Origin: Euonymus europaeus
Taxonomy: Eukaryota > Streptophyta > Magnoliopsida > Celastrales > Celastraceae
Assembly (NCBI GenBank): GCA_963580455.1
Contig: OY756970.1
Span: forward strand, 15,562,001 to 15,626,000
Length of the DNA stretch: 64,000 bases
Direction: 5' to 3'
Shown here: positions 49,923 to 61,400 of the stretch, piece after piece
Layout: each line of letters begins with the position of its first letter
Position numbering within the stretch: the stretch's first letter is position 1
Program-made: the position numbers and the translations under genes
Notes under the pieces: generated by a model
Told to the model about the DNA's origin: nothing
The model's input: the letters and a program-made list of their open reading frames with translations, nothing else
Databases searched by the model: none

Positions 49923-49928
49923 TTTATA
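49923..49928 (-). promoter_or_regulatory. TATA-like element of the carboxylesterase gene
   Basis: On the minus strand CTATAAATC stands 37-42 bp before the ATG at 49886, which would leave a very short 5' UTR. Another start further upstream cannot be excluded. Confidence 0.35.
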
Positions 49929-51550
49929 GATACTACTGACTCTGTGTGATGTGGGTTCCTGGAGTTTACGTTATCAGTTTGAATCTCTTGATTGTATTTT
50001 AAGACGACTAGGAGTTGACTCGAGGTTGGTAAAGACAAACTAGTAGGTGAGAAATCGATACATGAGCGAATATTACAGAGATGCCTTCACTTATTTTCTC
50101 TTGGAATGGCCGTGAATTGAATTCACTTGGCATGAATTAATCAGATGACAATTTTGTTTCAAATTCTGCTTTTGGTGAAACATTATTTTAATTCCACCAT
50201 TAGTAGTGGGTCATGATGCAAGTAATGACGTATTCAATTGTTATAGAACAGGCACACGGATAGTTATTTTCTAAATTTAGAGCAAATATAATAAGGTAAT
50301 TATGTTGGGCAAATAAATTAAAAAAATAAGTCTCACTTCTATTTCACAAAAATACAATTTTCAATACAATCAAATCAATATAACATATATTTCAATATAT
50401 CTACATCATTAAAACACATCTCTCAATACAAAACCATCAAGAAAACACCTTCCAATACAAAATCATTATCCGACCATCTACTATTCCATTTTCTCATTCA
50501 TTCTCAAACAAAATTACACCAAAATTCATCATGGGTCCCACATTTTTTTTCTTCAAATAGTCAAGTCATACCATCATTCATATCACCAGAACACATCTCT
50601 TAATACGCCACATCAGCAAAAAGCACACATTTCTATACATTATCCCTTCTCCATTAAAAAATTTCTTATTGTGAATGCTCTTACAATACAAATACAATTC
50701 TCACAGATCTATGAAGAAGTTTCGATAGGACCTGTGAGACAATAATATATTTTTATCCCAAAAAAATCAAATTCAACATGAAAAAATATGAAAGCTTTTG
50801 ACCGTTAAATTGTATTTTTTCACTTTCAATGTTTTTTATTTTCTGTGATTTAATTTTTGACTAAGATTTTTTGCTTCTATAATGTACGAATATAACTTAA
50901 TTACTAAGATTTTGACCTAATATAGTTTAGCATCTCTAATTATGTTCAACTACTTCCCTTAAAACCACTTCTTTAAAAAAAATTAAAAAATGAATGTTCG
51001 TATGGCACGTCGACAAAATCCACATCATCACTTCCACTGTGGCAAAGTTGTGAGATGTCAGTTTGGATCCGCATCGGACGGTTGACTAGCCGGCATGATC
51101 TACTTGTCGATATACGAATTTATAAACATTTGTCAGTAGATAACGCCCTCGTCCTATTTAGACTTACTTGAATGTTTTTACTGTAGAAAACTGAAACCTA
51201 ACAACAGCTACGCTGAAAGAACTAGATACCCTTCCAACTTATGCTTGCATGAATGCTACCAGGGCAGAGGGGACAGCGACGCCCTTTATAGAAAATCATG
51301 CTATTGAAGATTGTTATTTGACCCCTCTCCTTCTTTTGCCAAGCAGATATATCCAACATCAATGAATCATGCACCTAAAACTTTTAGTCTAAAAGCATCA
51401 GTCAGTGATCATGCCTTCCAAATTCTGGGCTGCAGATGAACAAGAAAATGTTTCTTAAAACATCCGAAAATATGAAATAATCCAAACCACAACAAACGTA
51501 GCAGACAATACGATACCCGCGTCATCCAGTTTTTAGAAAAAATTATGACA
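49929..51550. other. Intergenic region
   Basis: This is the 5' flank of the carboxylesterase gene, a MITE copy (50280-50680) and AT-rich DNA. No coding exon is recognised. The part from 51180 onward becomes less AT-rich and may belong to the transcript of the hairpins that follow. Confidence 0.45.
50280..50680. mobile_element. MITE family copy C (~400 bp)
   Basis: The left end GAGCAAATATAATAAGG and the inverted right end GAGCATTCACAATAAG are related. The interior shares AATACAAAATCATTATCC, CATCTACTATTCCATT and GTCCCACATTTT with copy A. Perfect flanking repeats were not found. Confidence 0.65.
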
Positions 51551-51630
51551 ACATTTGTCCACTCCCCCTTAAAGGCTTCCAGCTTGAGTCCGGGTAGGCT
51601 GGAAGCCTATTAAGGGAGAGTGAACAATGG
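51551..51630. ncRNA. MIR477: miR477-like hairpin 1
   Basis: An 80-base inverted repeat with a stem of over 30 pairs and a loop of about 13. The plus 5' arm contains CTCCCCCTTAAAGGCTTCCA; the minus 5' arm contains ACTCTCCCTTAATAGGCTTC. Both resemble the plant miR477 family (as I recall it, CTCTCCCTCAAAGGCTTCCA). Because the stem is nearly symmetrical, the transcribed strand cannot be settled from this hairpin alone. Similarity of this stem to hairpin 2 is greater when both are read on the minus strand. No expression evidence is available here. Confidence 0.6.
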
Positions 51631-51668
51631 CAGCCATTCTCTGACCACATATATTTATGGAAGTACCA

Positions 51669-51767
51669 GCTTGTTCGTAGTCCTCCAACAAGTTCTTCCA
51701 GCCTGCCTCAATTGATAGTATCAAGTTTCGGCAGAAGTGGAAGCCCTTGAGTGGGTAGTGAACAACC
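51669..51767. ncRNA. MIR477: miR477-like hairpin 2
   Basis: A 99-base imperfect stem-loop lying 38 bp after hairpin 1. On the minus strand its 5' arm reads TTGTTCACT and then ACCCACTCAAGGGCTTCCAC, which resembles the CTCAAGGGCTTC variant of miR477. Hairpin 1 on the same strand also begins TTGTTCACT. The plus 5' arm (CCTCCAACAAGTTCTTCCAG) is a poorer match. Two tandem precursors in one transcript would be consistent with clustered miR477 loci. The minus strand is mildly favoured. Confidence 0.5.
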
Positions 51768-53378
51768 CTGCTCTTGCTTTCTCAGCAGTAAAGGATTCAG
51801 ACCTTTTTATAGGCCATTATGGCCTTCAATGAGCTAAGAAAGTGCTTGATGGGGACAAAGAACAATGTTGACACTCCACTTAAGTAAAGAATAAAGCACT
51901 TTTATGAATGACACCCACATCGCTCGTTAATTCTACGCAAAGGAAGTCCTAATATTCCATACCCATTACAGGTGGAACCGTGGAAGAATATTCTCTGTGA
52001 TTTCTTAATCTGCTAGTCACTATACATAGATTCTCACAGCAGGCCCATCACTAGTTTTATTGGATCAGGCAAGCTAGGTCATTGATTCCTACAGGATCTT
52101 TTGTTCTTTCAGTTTATCCCCTCACCACATATATGCAATAATATGCTAGCATGTCACTGCATCTAAAGATTCTAAACACCAACTCTCTAGAAAGAAATAC
52201 AAATTTCTCATACTATGACAAACCAGCAAAAATACACATCTCACTCTTTAACCATGAACTAACTCCTTGATATAACTAGAGGGCTATCAGTTTATGGGGT
52301 GACAAATAAATGAAGAATAAATTGTTAAAAAAGCACATTCGTATTAAAGAAACAGACCTTGTTCAGTCTCTTTCCAGCCAGTTCCCGGTTCTTCTTTGAT
52401 GTCACGCAAATGCTGGAAGTGATCTGCCATAGGACAAAAGCTATCCAAGCCCGGTTATGCGAAGAGGGTTGGAATGGGGCGGTAAAACTTTATCACACCC
52501 TATGAACATTAAAGCGAGTCTAAAAGCAGTAATTGTTGGGACAAATAAATAAGGAGAATCTATGTACTGAATTTCAACTAATTTCTTGTCGATTTATGTC
52601 GCTGATCCAAACTTGCTGGGGACTAAAGCTTCAATGATGCTAAAATCATGCAAATACTGTGATAAAAGCTACAAATGCATGCCCAACTAAGACTCAACCA
52701 ACCTGTGAGAACCTTAGGCACAGATATGTTGTTTATGTCAGTTGTGAAGTAAGCACCCAATATGCCAAATGCCGAGCTTTAGATGTTAATGTCACAAGTG
52801 ACATTTCGTGAACGAAGCATGCAATGTTTGTGATGCATAAGTATTTTTATCTGTATAGGTCAAAAACTTTATGAATCAGAGCAGAACATAAATAAAATAC
52901 TAGGCTCATCCACCAGTGTCTTAAAAAGTTCTTAAGCTTTCATAGTACAGCGTCTGCAGTCCTCAACTCTCCTATTACATCAGAAAAACAGAATGTGTAA
53001 CAATGACCGAGACAGAATTAACCCAGATGACTTACATAAATGACATGTAAAAGTGTAAACCTTTCATTCTGTAGTTGTATTTGTTACTAGTACAGCATCA
53101 AAGAATGTGAAACTGGGTGTAAAAGAAAGACAAAGGCAAAATTTTAAGCCAAGATTTTCACCAAACAAAATCCAATATCTGCCAGACTTAATATACATTT
53201 ATGATGAGAAGATTCACCTTCCCTGCCAAAGTGTTGAACCTGGATCTAGGAATTAACTTGAGGTCAAGTGTGGAAAACACCAGCGAAACTGATTGAATTG
53301 ATCTCTCAGCTCAGAATTCAAGTCGGAAGTATGCCCATGCATGCAATGCTCATTGATTTAATTTGATATCTTTAAAAT
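51768..53378. other. Region between miR477-like hairpins and CCS1
   Basis: No protein family is recognised. A short minus-strand open segment (52358-52430) starts with ATG and ends at a GT in frame, and could be an exon of a long non-coding or primary miRNA transcript. The last few hundred bases are the CCS1 3' flank. Confidence 0.4.
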
Positions 53379-56300
53379 TTAGCCAGCAGCACTATTGGAT
53401 TGCTTAGAAGCAGGGGCTTTGACAATCTCTGGAACATGGTCAAGCAAGCGATTGATTTCCTCTGGAAATTGAGATCTCATTCGGTTAGTCTTTCCTCCAA
53501 CAATCACCATCGTGCCATCTTGGAAGGCCCATACCTTTTATGAACAGAGAAGAAAATCAGAAATTATTAACCTTTTTTCCTTATCACGGCTCGTGTAATG
53601 AGAACGATGGGAGGATCAATAGTAAGTGTAAAAAGAATTTGCACCTGTGAGTGAGAAAAGAAACTGATGCACGTTGTCAGCATCAAAGCACCAAATCCAG
53701 CATAAACAATTGGCACCCCAGGGTCAGTCTGAGCAACATCAAATGTTCAATTGCATCATCAACAAAGTTAGGTAGTGCATGGAATTTCAAGCAATTATTT
53801 GATATATTATATCTCCACCTTCAAATCAAGACCACTGCTACCAATTGCATCTACAATAACAATTTTTGTTCCATCAATTTGAATTGGAAGATTAGAATTG
53901 GGTCTCCGTACTCCAGCAAATTTCCCTTCTTCATCATACAAGACAATTGATTGTAGATCTCGAGCAAGCATTGATCTGAAAGTCCATAATGCAACAAGTG
54001 AAGAGATTTTTTCTTCAAGGACGAAAAAAATGAAAACTCAACAAGTGTCAATCACTAATAATTGCACAAATAAAAATAGGTTGGATTGGTTCTTCACTAA
54101 TACCCCCATTGCCTGTTTCACTTAGAAGAAATTATGGATAACTTCACCTACTTGGAAAGCAATACATGTGATAAACATAAGAGGGAACCAAGATTGTAAT
54201 ACGGTGTCTTTCAAGAAAATTTATGGATCAATAATAAAATCCTAGAAAGACTTCTTTTGCAAAAATAAAAAAATAAATAAAAAAAGGGAAAAAAGAAGAA
54301 TATGAAGCAAGTACATGTCAGAAGAGAAAACCAAGTTCAAGATGCCACAAGCTTTCAAATCATGTCAAACTACTGAGACCTCGGCCCTCACTGTTTCTTT
54401 CCAACGATCATACAAAAACAGTTGAGCCATAATGCTCTAAAGTTTTTTCCATTCTGGAAAAGAGGAGGGTTAAAAGGAGTACATACATTCCCTTTACCTC
54501 AGAAGAACTTCCATCCCCAACTGGTAAGAATGTCCCAAAAAGTTTCTTGTCTCCATTAATTGTTAGAGGTGCCATAGCCAAATTGAAGGGTCCCTCATCG
54601 TCCTTGAGTACTTGGAGTGCTGAAATACTCCAATCTGTTTGGTATATAGTGATCCCACCATATCTTAAGGGGTCATTTACACTAATTGTTTTCCTTACCA
54701 CCTCCTTCCCATTTAGGTCAAGCAGAGAAAGATCAGTATGGAACTGTGACACCTACAAACATAAGCCAGTGGAGAAAAAGTAAAAATTTAAAACATAGCA
54801 AGTAATGAACAAATTCCGTATAGCAAAAGCAAGAAATATATAATTACTAAATAAGCATTGTACAAACAGTTGCTTATGTGGGAGTAAGATGCATGAGTGA
54901 TAAACCAAGGTAATTTATTCCAGGCAATCACAATGAAAATAAAGGGAAGCAAAAGGAATGAGTTAAAAGGACAAATATTTGAAAAAAGCACTGGAACAGA
55001 GGAGGCTTGTACCCCAAACATCAAGTTTTACATCGATAGGAAGTAATATCAGCATTTACCTCTCCACTGTCATAGTAGTCCATGAAAAATCTGTTGACAT
55101 GAATCTCAGTGTTAAAAGTTTCACTAGGGGTAGAGAGAAAACCAATTGGAGCCAGCACATCCCCTACGACGAAATTCAGCCCCTGTGGAACTGTTACTGA
55201 ACCTCTGAAGCTCCCAGTCGCACTAAGAGTTCCGCCTGCCATTATTAGCAGCATTGCTAAATGTACTCCAATAGGAGCAAACCGACCAGCCATCCCCTTG
55301 AAGGCATATAAAGATGGTCCTTTCAAGAATACCTAAACCAACCAAACCACGCATGGTAAGCAGAAATTGTAGTATAAGAGCCAGTATAAGGAACTAGTGA
55401 TAATATACAGCGTACATATGTTCATATCAAGGAAGACGAGGATTATTGCACAAGATTATAATTCAAAGTCGGAACATATGTGACAAATTAGGAGGAGACC
55501 AGGGGTTAGAAAGAATTGTTGAGAAAAGTCTCACATCGCTAAAATAACGATCGGATGGACGGTTTTTAAGTCTATTTGTAACCTTGACACAGTAAGACAC
55601 GTTTTAAAACTATGAGTCCTGAAAGATCTTGGAAGCCTTTGTGATGGGTTGGGCAGCCTTTTAAACCCTTGTTTGACTCGGACTCAGACTCAGGCAAAGC
55701 GGACACTATCTTACTTGATAGTGAAGTTTGGGCTAGAGACTCTACTGGTGTTTCCTAACATGCATAGAATGTTGTGCACTGCAAACATGCAAGCATTAAA
55801 TCTCTAGTACAGTGCCCATACATGAAGTAGGTCCAAACACATGGTATACAACAATTTACACCATTTTTTATTGCAAATAGGAAAGATTAATGTGCAAGTC
55901 AAAGAAGGGGGGAAAAAAGTCCAGAACACAAAATAGCAACCTCGTATCCAGCTCCCATAAGTATGACGCCCAAGTCTTGTATGGAAGCCCTTGGTAGAGT
56001 TTCTGAAAATTCCTGCTTCAGGACAGACTCAGGCAACTGTAAAAACTTCCATCTGCAAACATAATTGCGCAATTAGAATGATTTCAAACTCTTTCCTGGC
56101 TGAGAGGACAGATTTTAGAGGTAAAAGATAGAAAACCTTCTTGCAACCTTCACCATGGGAATCTGTGTTGTATAAGTGCAGGCCATCAGTGATAAACCAA
56201 GAAGAACCAACATTCCTAGGAAAATAGGAGATGAGAACATGTGATCGAACCCAAGAGTCAGAACCCATCTCCAAGTGATGAATCCCAAGACAGGATTTTC

Positions 56301-57481
56301 TTCAGGATAGTTTTGGAAATAATACTCTGGAGCTTCACCTTGAACAATGACAGTACCTGTAGTGGCATTGCATACACACAGGAAAATATCCGATAGAAAC
56401 ACATTAGCCCCATAATGTCAAAACCCAAACCAAAAATGAACAAAGAGTTTAAAATGCCCATTAATAGGTAGTCCTTTAAACATATTTAACAAAGCTAAAG
56501 GTTACAAAAACCTTTATGTATTAAGTTACTTAGAGAACCAAAAGATCAATTGATGCAACATTGGCTTAAATACAATTTTAATTTTATAATTAGATTCCTA
56601 TCGGCTATCAGCATTGCAATAACTTTGAACCAAAAGGAGGCTTGCCAAAAAAATCTTGACACTTACATTGATAGCATACTTCAGTTGATAAACAGGATTA
56701 GAACAGTTCAAGAACCGCTTATATGTGTAAGCCATCAACAAAACTGGGAATAGAAACTCCAGAAAATAGCGCTTTATAATTTCATCAAAATAACTTTTAT
56801 CCTGTTCTCTTGAATCCTTCCATTCCAAATTTATTTTAATTCTTTCACATCCTATAAATTTTTTAATTAATGCATCCATTTACATTCTAATCTGATTTAT
56901 CAGATGCGAGGCATTCCGAGTCTACTATTACAAGCGTGACAGCAATGAGTAAGAAACATGAACCCAAAAGTACACACTAGCAAATTTAAACAAGAACAGC
57001 TCTTTTTTATATTCCCAACCACCAAAATAAGTGCACTCACCATGAATAATAAAACAGCTAAATCCAGCGCATAAGTATCACAGAAACACCAAAAACCCAA
57101 CATACCTATAGCCATTAGAGCAGCAATAGTGGCCATTTCTCCAATCGCCAAGGGCAAATTAGATAAAACAGCCAAAACTTTTCGAGGCAGTCTCTTCAAC
57201 ACCACCAGAACCCCACCTCCACCCGTTGCCTTCACCACAACCTTTCCATTCCCAGCCTCCTCTCCCACTGGTGGCGCCATCGGCGGTAACTCAATCTTCT
57301 TGGGTATATTCTTTTCCTTGTTTTTGACATCTTGGGAGGTTTTTAGCTTGCATTTAGTAATGGCAAATGGCAGAGTCCTGTGGCCGTACAGGATGTTAGT
57401 TCGGGGCTTCAAGGTGGAGGAGTACTGGAGAAGAGACGATTGGAAGAAATGAGTCTTTATGATGGGGTTTAGAGTCTCCAT
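53379..57481 (-). CDS. CCS1: Cytochrome c biogenesis protein CCS1, chloroplastic (ResB family)
   Basis: Eight exons: 57106-57481, 56137-56356, 55941-56052, 55060-55332, 54487-54752, 53819-53975, 53645-53728 and 53379-53534. All join in frame to 547 residues, which equals the Arabidopsis length as I remember it. The N-terminus ([16 protein letters not shown], rich in Ser/Thr and basic residues) is a plastid transit peptide. The ResB core has [79 protein letters not shown], a large lumenal loop ([51 protein letters not shown]) and the last membrane span [16 protein letters not shown]. With CcsA it delivers reduced haem to apocytochromes c6 and f at the thylakoid lumen (system II). Intron 3 holds a TRIM-like relic, and a MULE end lies about 100 bp upstream. 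Confidence 0.96.
55517..55760 (+). mobile_element. TRIM-like LTR relic in CCS1 intron 3
   Basis: It starts TGTTGAGAAAAGTCTCACAT and ends TTTCCTAACA. Inside are GACACGTTTTAAAAC and CAAAGCGGACACTATCTTAC, phrases of a widespread plant TRIM/small-LTR family ('CCCACATCG ... GGACAATATC'). It is 244 bp long. No adjacent 5-bp duplication was confirmed. Confidence 0.5.
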
Positions 57482-58440
57482 TGATGGAGATTATTGAATT
57501 TCTCGTAGATGAGAAAGTATCTGTAAACAACCATTTGGTGCCTGTTAGTATGAGTTTATCTAAAAAAGGAAGATATTTTTGGTTCGGGAAATTTGTGGAT
57601 TTGACCCATTTTCATAACCAATTTAGCTATCTAACCCTCATTTCAGATTTTTTAAAAACTAACCCTTTTAGCTAAGGAAAAGTCATTCATGCCCTCCCTC
57701 TCATTTCCCCCTAAAACAATAAAATCAAATAATTAAATGAAAAAAAATTAAAAACTGGGTATGGAATACGAACTGTTCACTTACGGTTAACCCACGAACT
57801 TCCCGATTTAGTGTTCACCTCCCTCCACTAACCAAATGATTTCGCGAGCCAACTAAACGGCAGAGAAGACTCGACGGCGCTCGGTTTCTTCAGCCAACAG
57901 TTATCTGATTGTAAAGAACGAGTCGACGGTTGGTTTGTTCATCAAGGTTCGTTCTAACCATTTGAAAATGCAATGCGTTAGAAATGGAGTTAGGTTTGTG
58001 GTAACTGCATGTTAGAAATGAAGTTGGAAGGTCGTGTTGGTATATGGTTGATTTCTGTAGGAAAAATTGGTTGTTAGTGTAGTTTTCAGATGTTAGGGAT
58101 GATTACTGTCAAACACAACCGGTTGTTGGACTTCTTCGCTACTATTATGATATGATGGTTTAGAGTAGTGATATAGTTAGTTTTGAATAGCATAAATATA
58201 TGGTTTAGAGTTGCGTTGGACTTGTTCGCTAATATTATGATATGATGGTTTAGAATAGTGATATAGTTAGTTTAGAATAGCATAAATATATGGTTTAGAG
58301 TTGTTTAATATGGTTTAGACTAGTTCTGTAACATAGTATTGTGTATAGTTAGGTTTAGAATAGTTTAATTTCCAGTTTAGAATGCTTTGATTGTATGTTT
58401 AAGAGGCTTTTATGAATTTTGAATGCAGCATAATATTTAA
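57482..58440. other. Divergent spacer between CCS1 and the Ulp1-type gene
   Basis: The first 100 bp are the CCS1 promoter side. From about 57585 the sequence (TTTGTGGATTTGACCC, CCAATTTAGCTATCTAACCC) looks like the end of the Mutator-like element, and the rest is its promoter and 5' UTR. TTTAGA-type repeats start at about 58150. Confidence 0.45.
58150..58430 (+). repeat. TTTAGA-type repeat, 5' of Ulp1 gene
   Basis: Degenerate units such as ATATGGTTTAGAGTTG and TATGATGGTTTAGA recur. One unit of about 57 bp with GATATAGTTAGTTTTGAATA / GATATAGTTAGTTTAGAATA is duplicated. It ends just before the start codon. Confidence 0.75.
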
Positions 58441-61400
58441 ATGGATTACAAAGTAGATCCGGGGAAGAGATTTCCAGCGAAAATTGCCTTCTTGTGCAGA
58501 CTACCACAATGTCTAAACACGTTGAAGGAGAACTTGGATGATGAAGAAATAAGGAAGCTAGAGGAATCATGCTTTAGATGGTTTATGGGGGTACAAAATC
58601 CAATCAACCAACCACAGCTGGTCCATCAAATGCTTTTACGCCAAGTAGTAGCACCACTGGACGAGGGCGAGGGAAGACTAGTGTTCAATTTCTGTGGGAA
58701 AAGAGCTTGCTTCAGTGTGAAGGAGTTCAACCTTATCACAGGGTTGAATTGCTCACCCATTCCGGAGGTGGTTACCAAGTCAGATTCCATGCACCTAGTC
58801 AATAACATTTTTGGTGGCAGGACAATAATCTCTTGCAGTGAGCTTGAGTTGAAGTTCAAAGAGTGCAAGGATTCGGACACTAAATACAAGCTTGCACTTG
58901 TTCTCTTAGTTGAACTAGTGTTGCTTGGAAAAGAGACTAAATTATCAATCGACCTCCAATGGCTGGAATTGGTGGAAGACCTTGAAGCATTCAACAATTT
59001 CCCATGGGGTACTGTATGCTTCACACGCACAGTACAGGGGTTGAACTCCGCCCTTCTTGGGAGAGCCGAAAAATTTAAGGAGAAGAAATTGAAAACAGAT
59101 TTCTACAGCCTTGTAGGCTTTCCTTATGCATTTCAGGTATATATGCATTTCAGTTATATCTTGGTTTAGAATTGGATGTATGATTGGTTTAGAACATGCT
59201 ATATCATTAGTTTAGAACAGGCTACATGATTAGTTTTGAACGGGCCATATGATTGGTTTTGAACATCTTACATGATTGGTTTACAACAGGCTAAACTATT
59301 GGTTTAAAATATCTTATATGACTGGTTCTCAACAGTCACATGATTGTTTAAAACAGGATTCATGCTTGATGTGGAACATCTTATATGACAGGTTTTGAAC
59401 ACTTACAAGATTGGTTTAGAACAGACTACATTCTTCGTTTAGAATGTCCTATATGACTGGTTTTAAACAGTTATATGATTGGTTATGAACAGGCTATATG
59501 AAACGTTTGGAACAATGTATATGATTAGTTTATAACAGTCACATGATTGGTTTAGACTAGTCATATGATTTGCTTATACACTAGTTCTAATAACAACTTA
59601 ATTTTATACTTTCCAGATATGGGGCTATGAGACTGTTCCAGAGTTGGGAGGGAAATTCGCAACGATGGTTGGGGAGACGCATCCAAGAATGTTGAAGTGG
59701 AGACCCCATGTTTCTCCGAGATCAAATCCTGTGGAGGAAGTCCTCGACATGGATGGGTTAATTGTTAATGAATTGATTTTGCCTACCTTTAATGAGCTCC
59801 AGCAGGAATACTCAATGCAAAACAATGCCAGTCTCTGCATTTTTGTCAAGGCACCGGTTATCAGGTCTGGGAAAGCAAAAAGTACAAAGGCTGGATTTGA
59901 AGAGCACGAGTTATGCAAAGTTAATTCAATTTGACACTAGCTTTTTCATCTATATTGTCAATTACACTTTCGATTTAGAGGTCGTTTATAGGAGGCTGGG
60001 GTTTAGAACACATCCACATTTGGTTTAGAGCGGTTAGACTTTCGGTTTAGACGTCGTTTATAGGAGGCTGGGGTTTAGAACACATTGGCATTTGGTTTAG
60101 AACAGTTAGACTTTCGGTTTAGACGTCGTTTATAGGAGGTTGGGGTTTAGAACACATTGGCATTTGGTTTAGAACAGTTAGACTTTCGATTTAGACGTCG
60201 TTTATAGGAGGCTGGAGTTTAGAACACATCCACATTTGGTTTAGAACACTTTCACAGTAGGTTTAGAATACTTGTAATATTAGTGTGCATTAAGATTTCT
60301 AATAGTTTGATGTTATTTAATTGTTTATGAGTACAGGGTGATAGCCATGAAACTGTAATTCGATTGATAAGGGATTTGGAGAAGAAGATTGATGAAGGAC
60401 TTGAAAGAATTGAAGGCATCTTCAGACGTGATGCTATCAAGGAAAAAAATCTATTTTCTGTGAAGAAAAAGGTTGTCGCTGACAAAAAGAGCAGAAAGAA
60501 AACTAAGGAAGAGTATAAGAAAAGAGAAATAGTGGGGAAGGGGAAGAAAAAAGAATTGGAGGGTAAGATCGCTAAAGATTTAGATAAGAAAAATATTGAA
60601 GATACTCAGAAGAAGATTGAGCAAAAGATAAAACCACAAAGGAAGAAAATGAAGGCAGTGAAGAAGAGCCCGGTAGTGAAGAAGACTGGTCCTAGAGATA
60701 CATCTCCAGTTAGGCGCTCTCAGCGCTTGAGAGGCCACACTGTGAATCCCCATGAAATTGTCTTCAACAAATTGGTTGATGACATTGGCAAAAGTTACAA
60801 GAGAAGAGCTGTGCGAAAATCCAGGGGTGAAGAAAACCCTGTAACTACAAAGAAGAATAGTGATGATATAAAGAAAGAGGGTGACGTGACAGGCAAGTCT
60901 GACACTACAGAGAAAGCGAGTGAGAACATAATCAAAGAGGGTGACGGACAATATGAAGAAGGTGATGAAAATCGGGAAGATGTTGATGACATACTGAAGA
61001 AGGTTGTTGAGGATGTCAGTGAAGGGGGTGTGCATGGCGATTCTGAGTACGAGTCTAGTCCATGTACGGCTATTGTTTTGTCTGCGACACCGAAACCAGT
61101 TGATGTGACAGAGGAGTCACCTTACATAATATCTTCTCCGAAGGTGGCGGAATTCCTTAAAAGGTATACTACATTCATGGATGCTGAAGCCACTGGATAT
61201 CCGGCCAAAAGGGTTGTGAAAACAAGTAAGTACCACATGTCACCATACACGGACCCCATTAAGAGGCTAAAGCTGCCAAAAACACAGTTCAATCCCCTGC
61301 GGGAGTTACCAGAAGAATGTTATGTTCAGTTTGCTCATTTCTACATACATATGGAGGATAAAACTCGTGTCCAATTTCCGTCTTGCGAGGGTGACAAAAA

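Noticed and set aside
51551..51630. Plain MITE hairpin
   Set aside because: The arms are short, there is no target duplication, and the arm sequence matches the miR477 family rather than a terminal repeat. Kept as miRNA candidate with moderate confidence.
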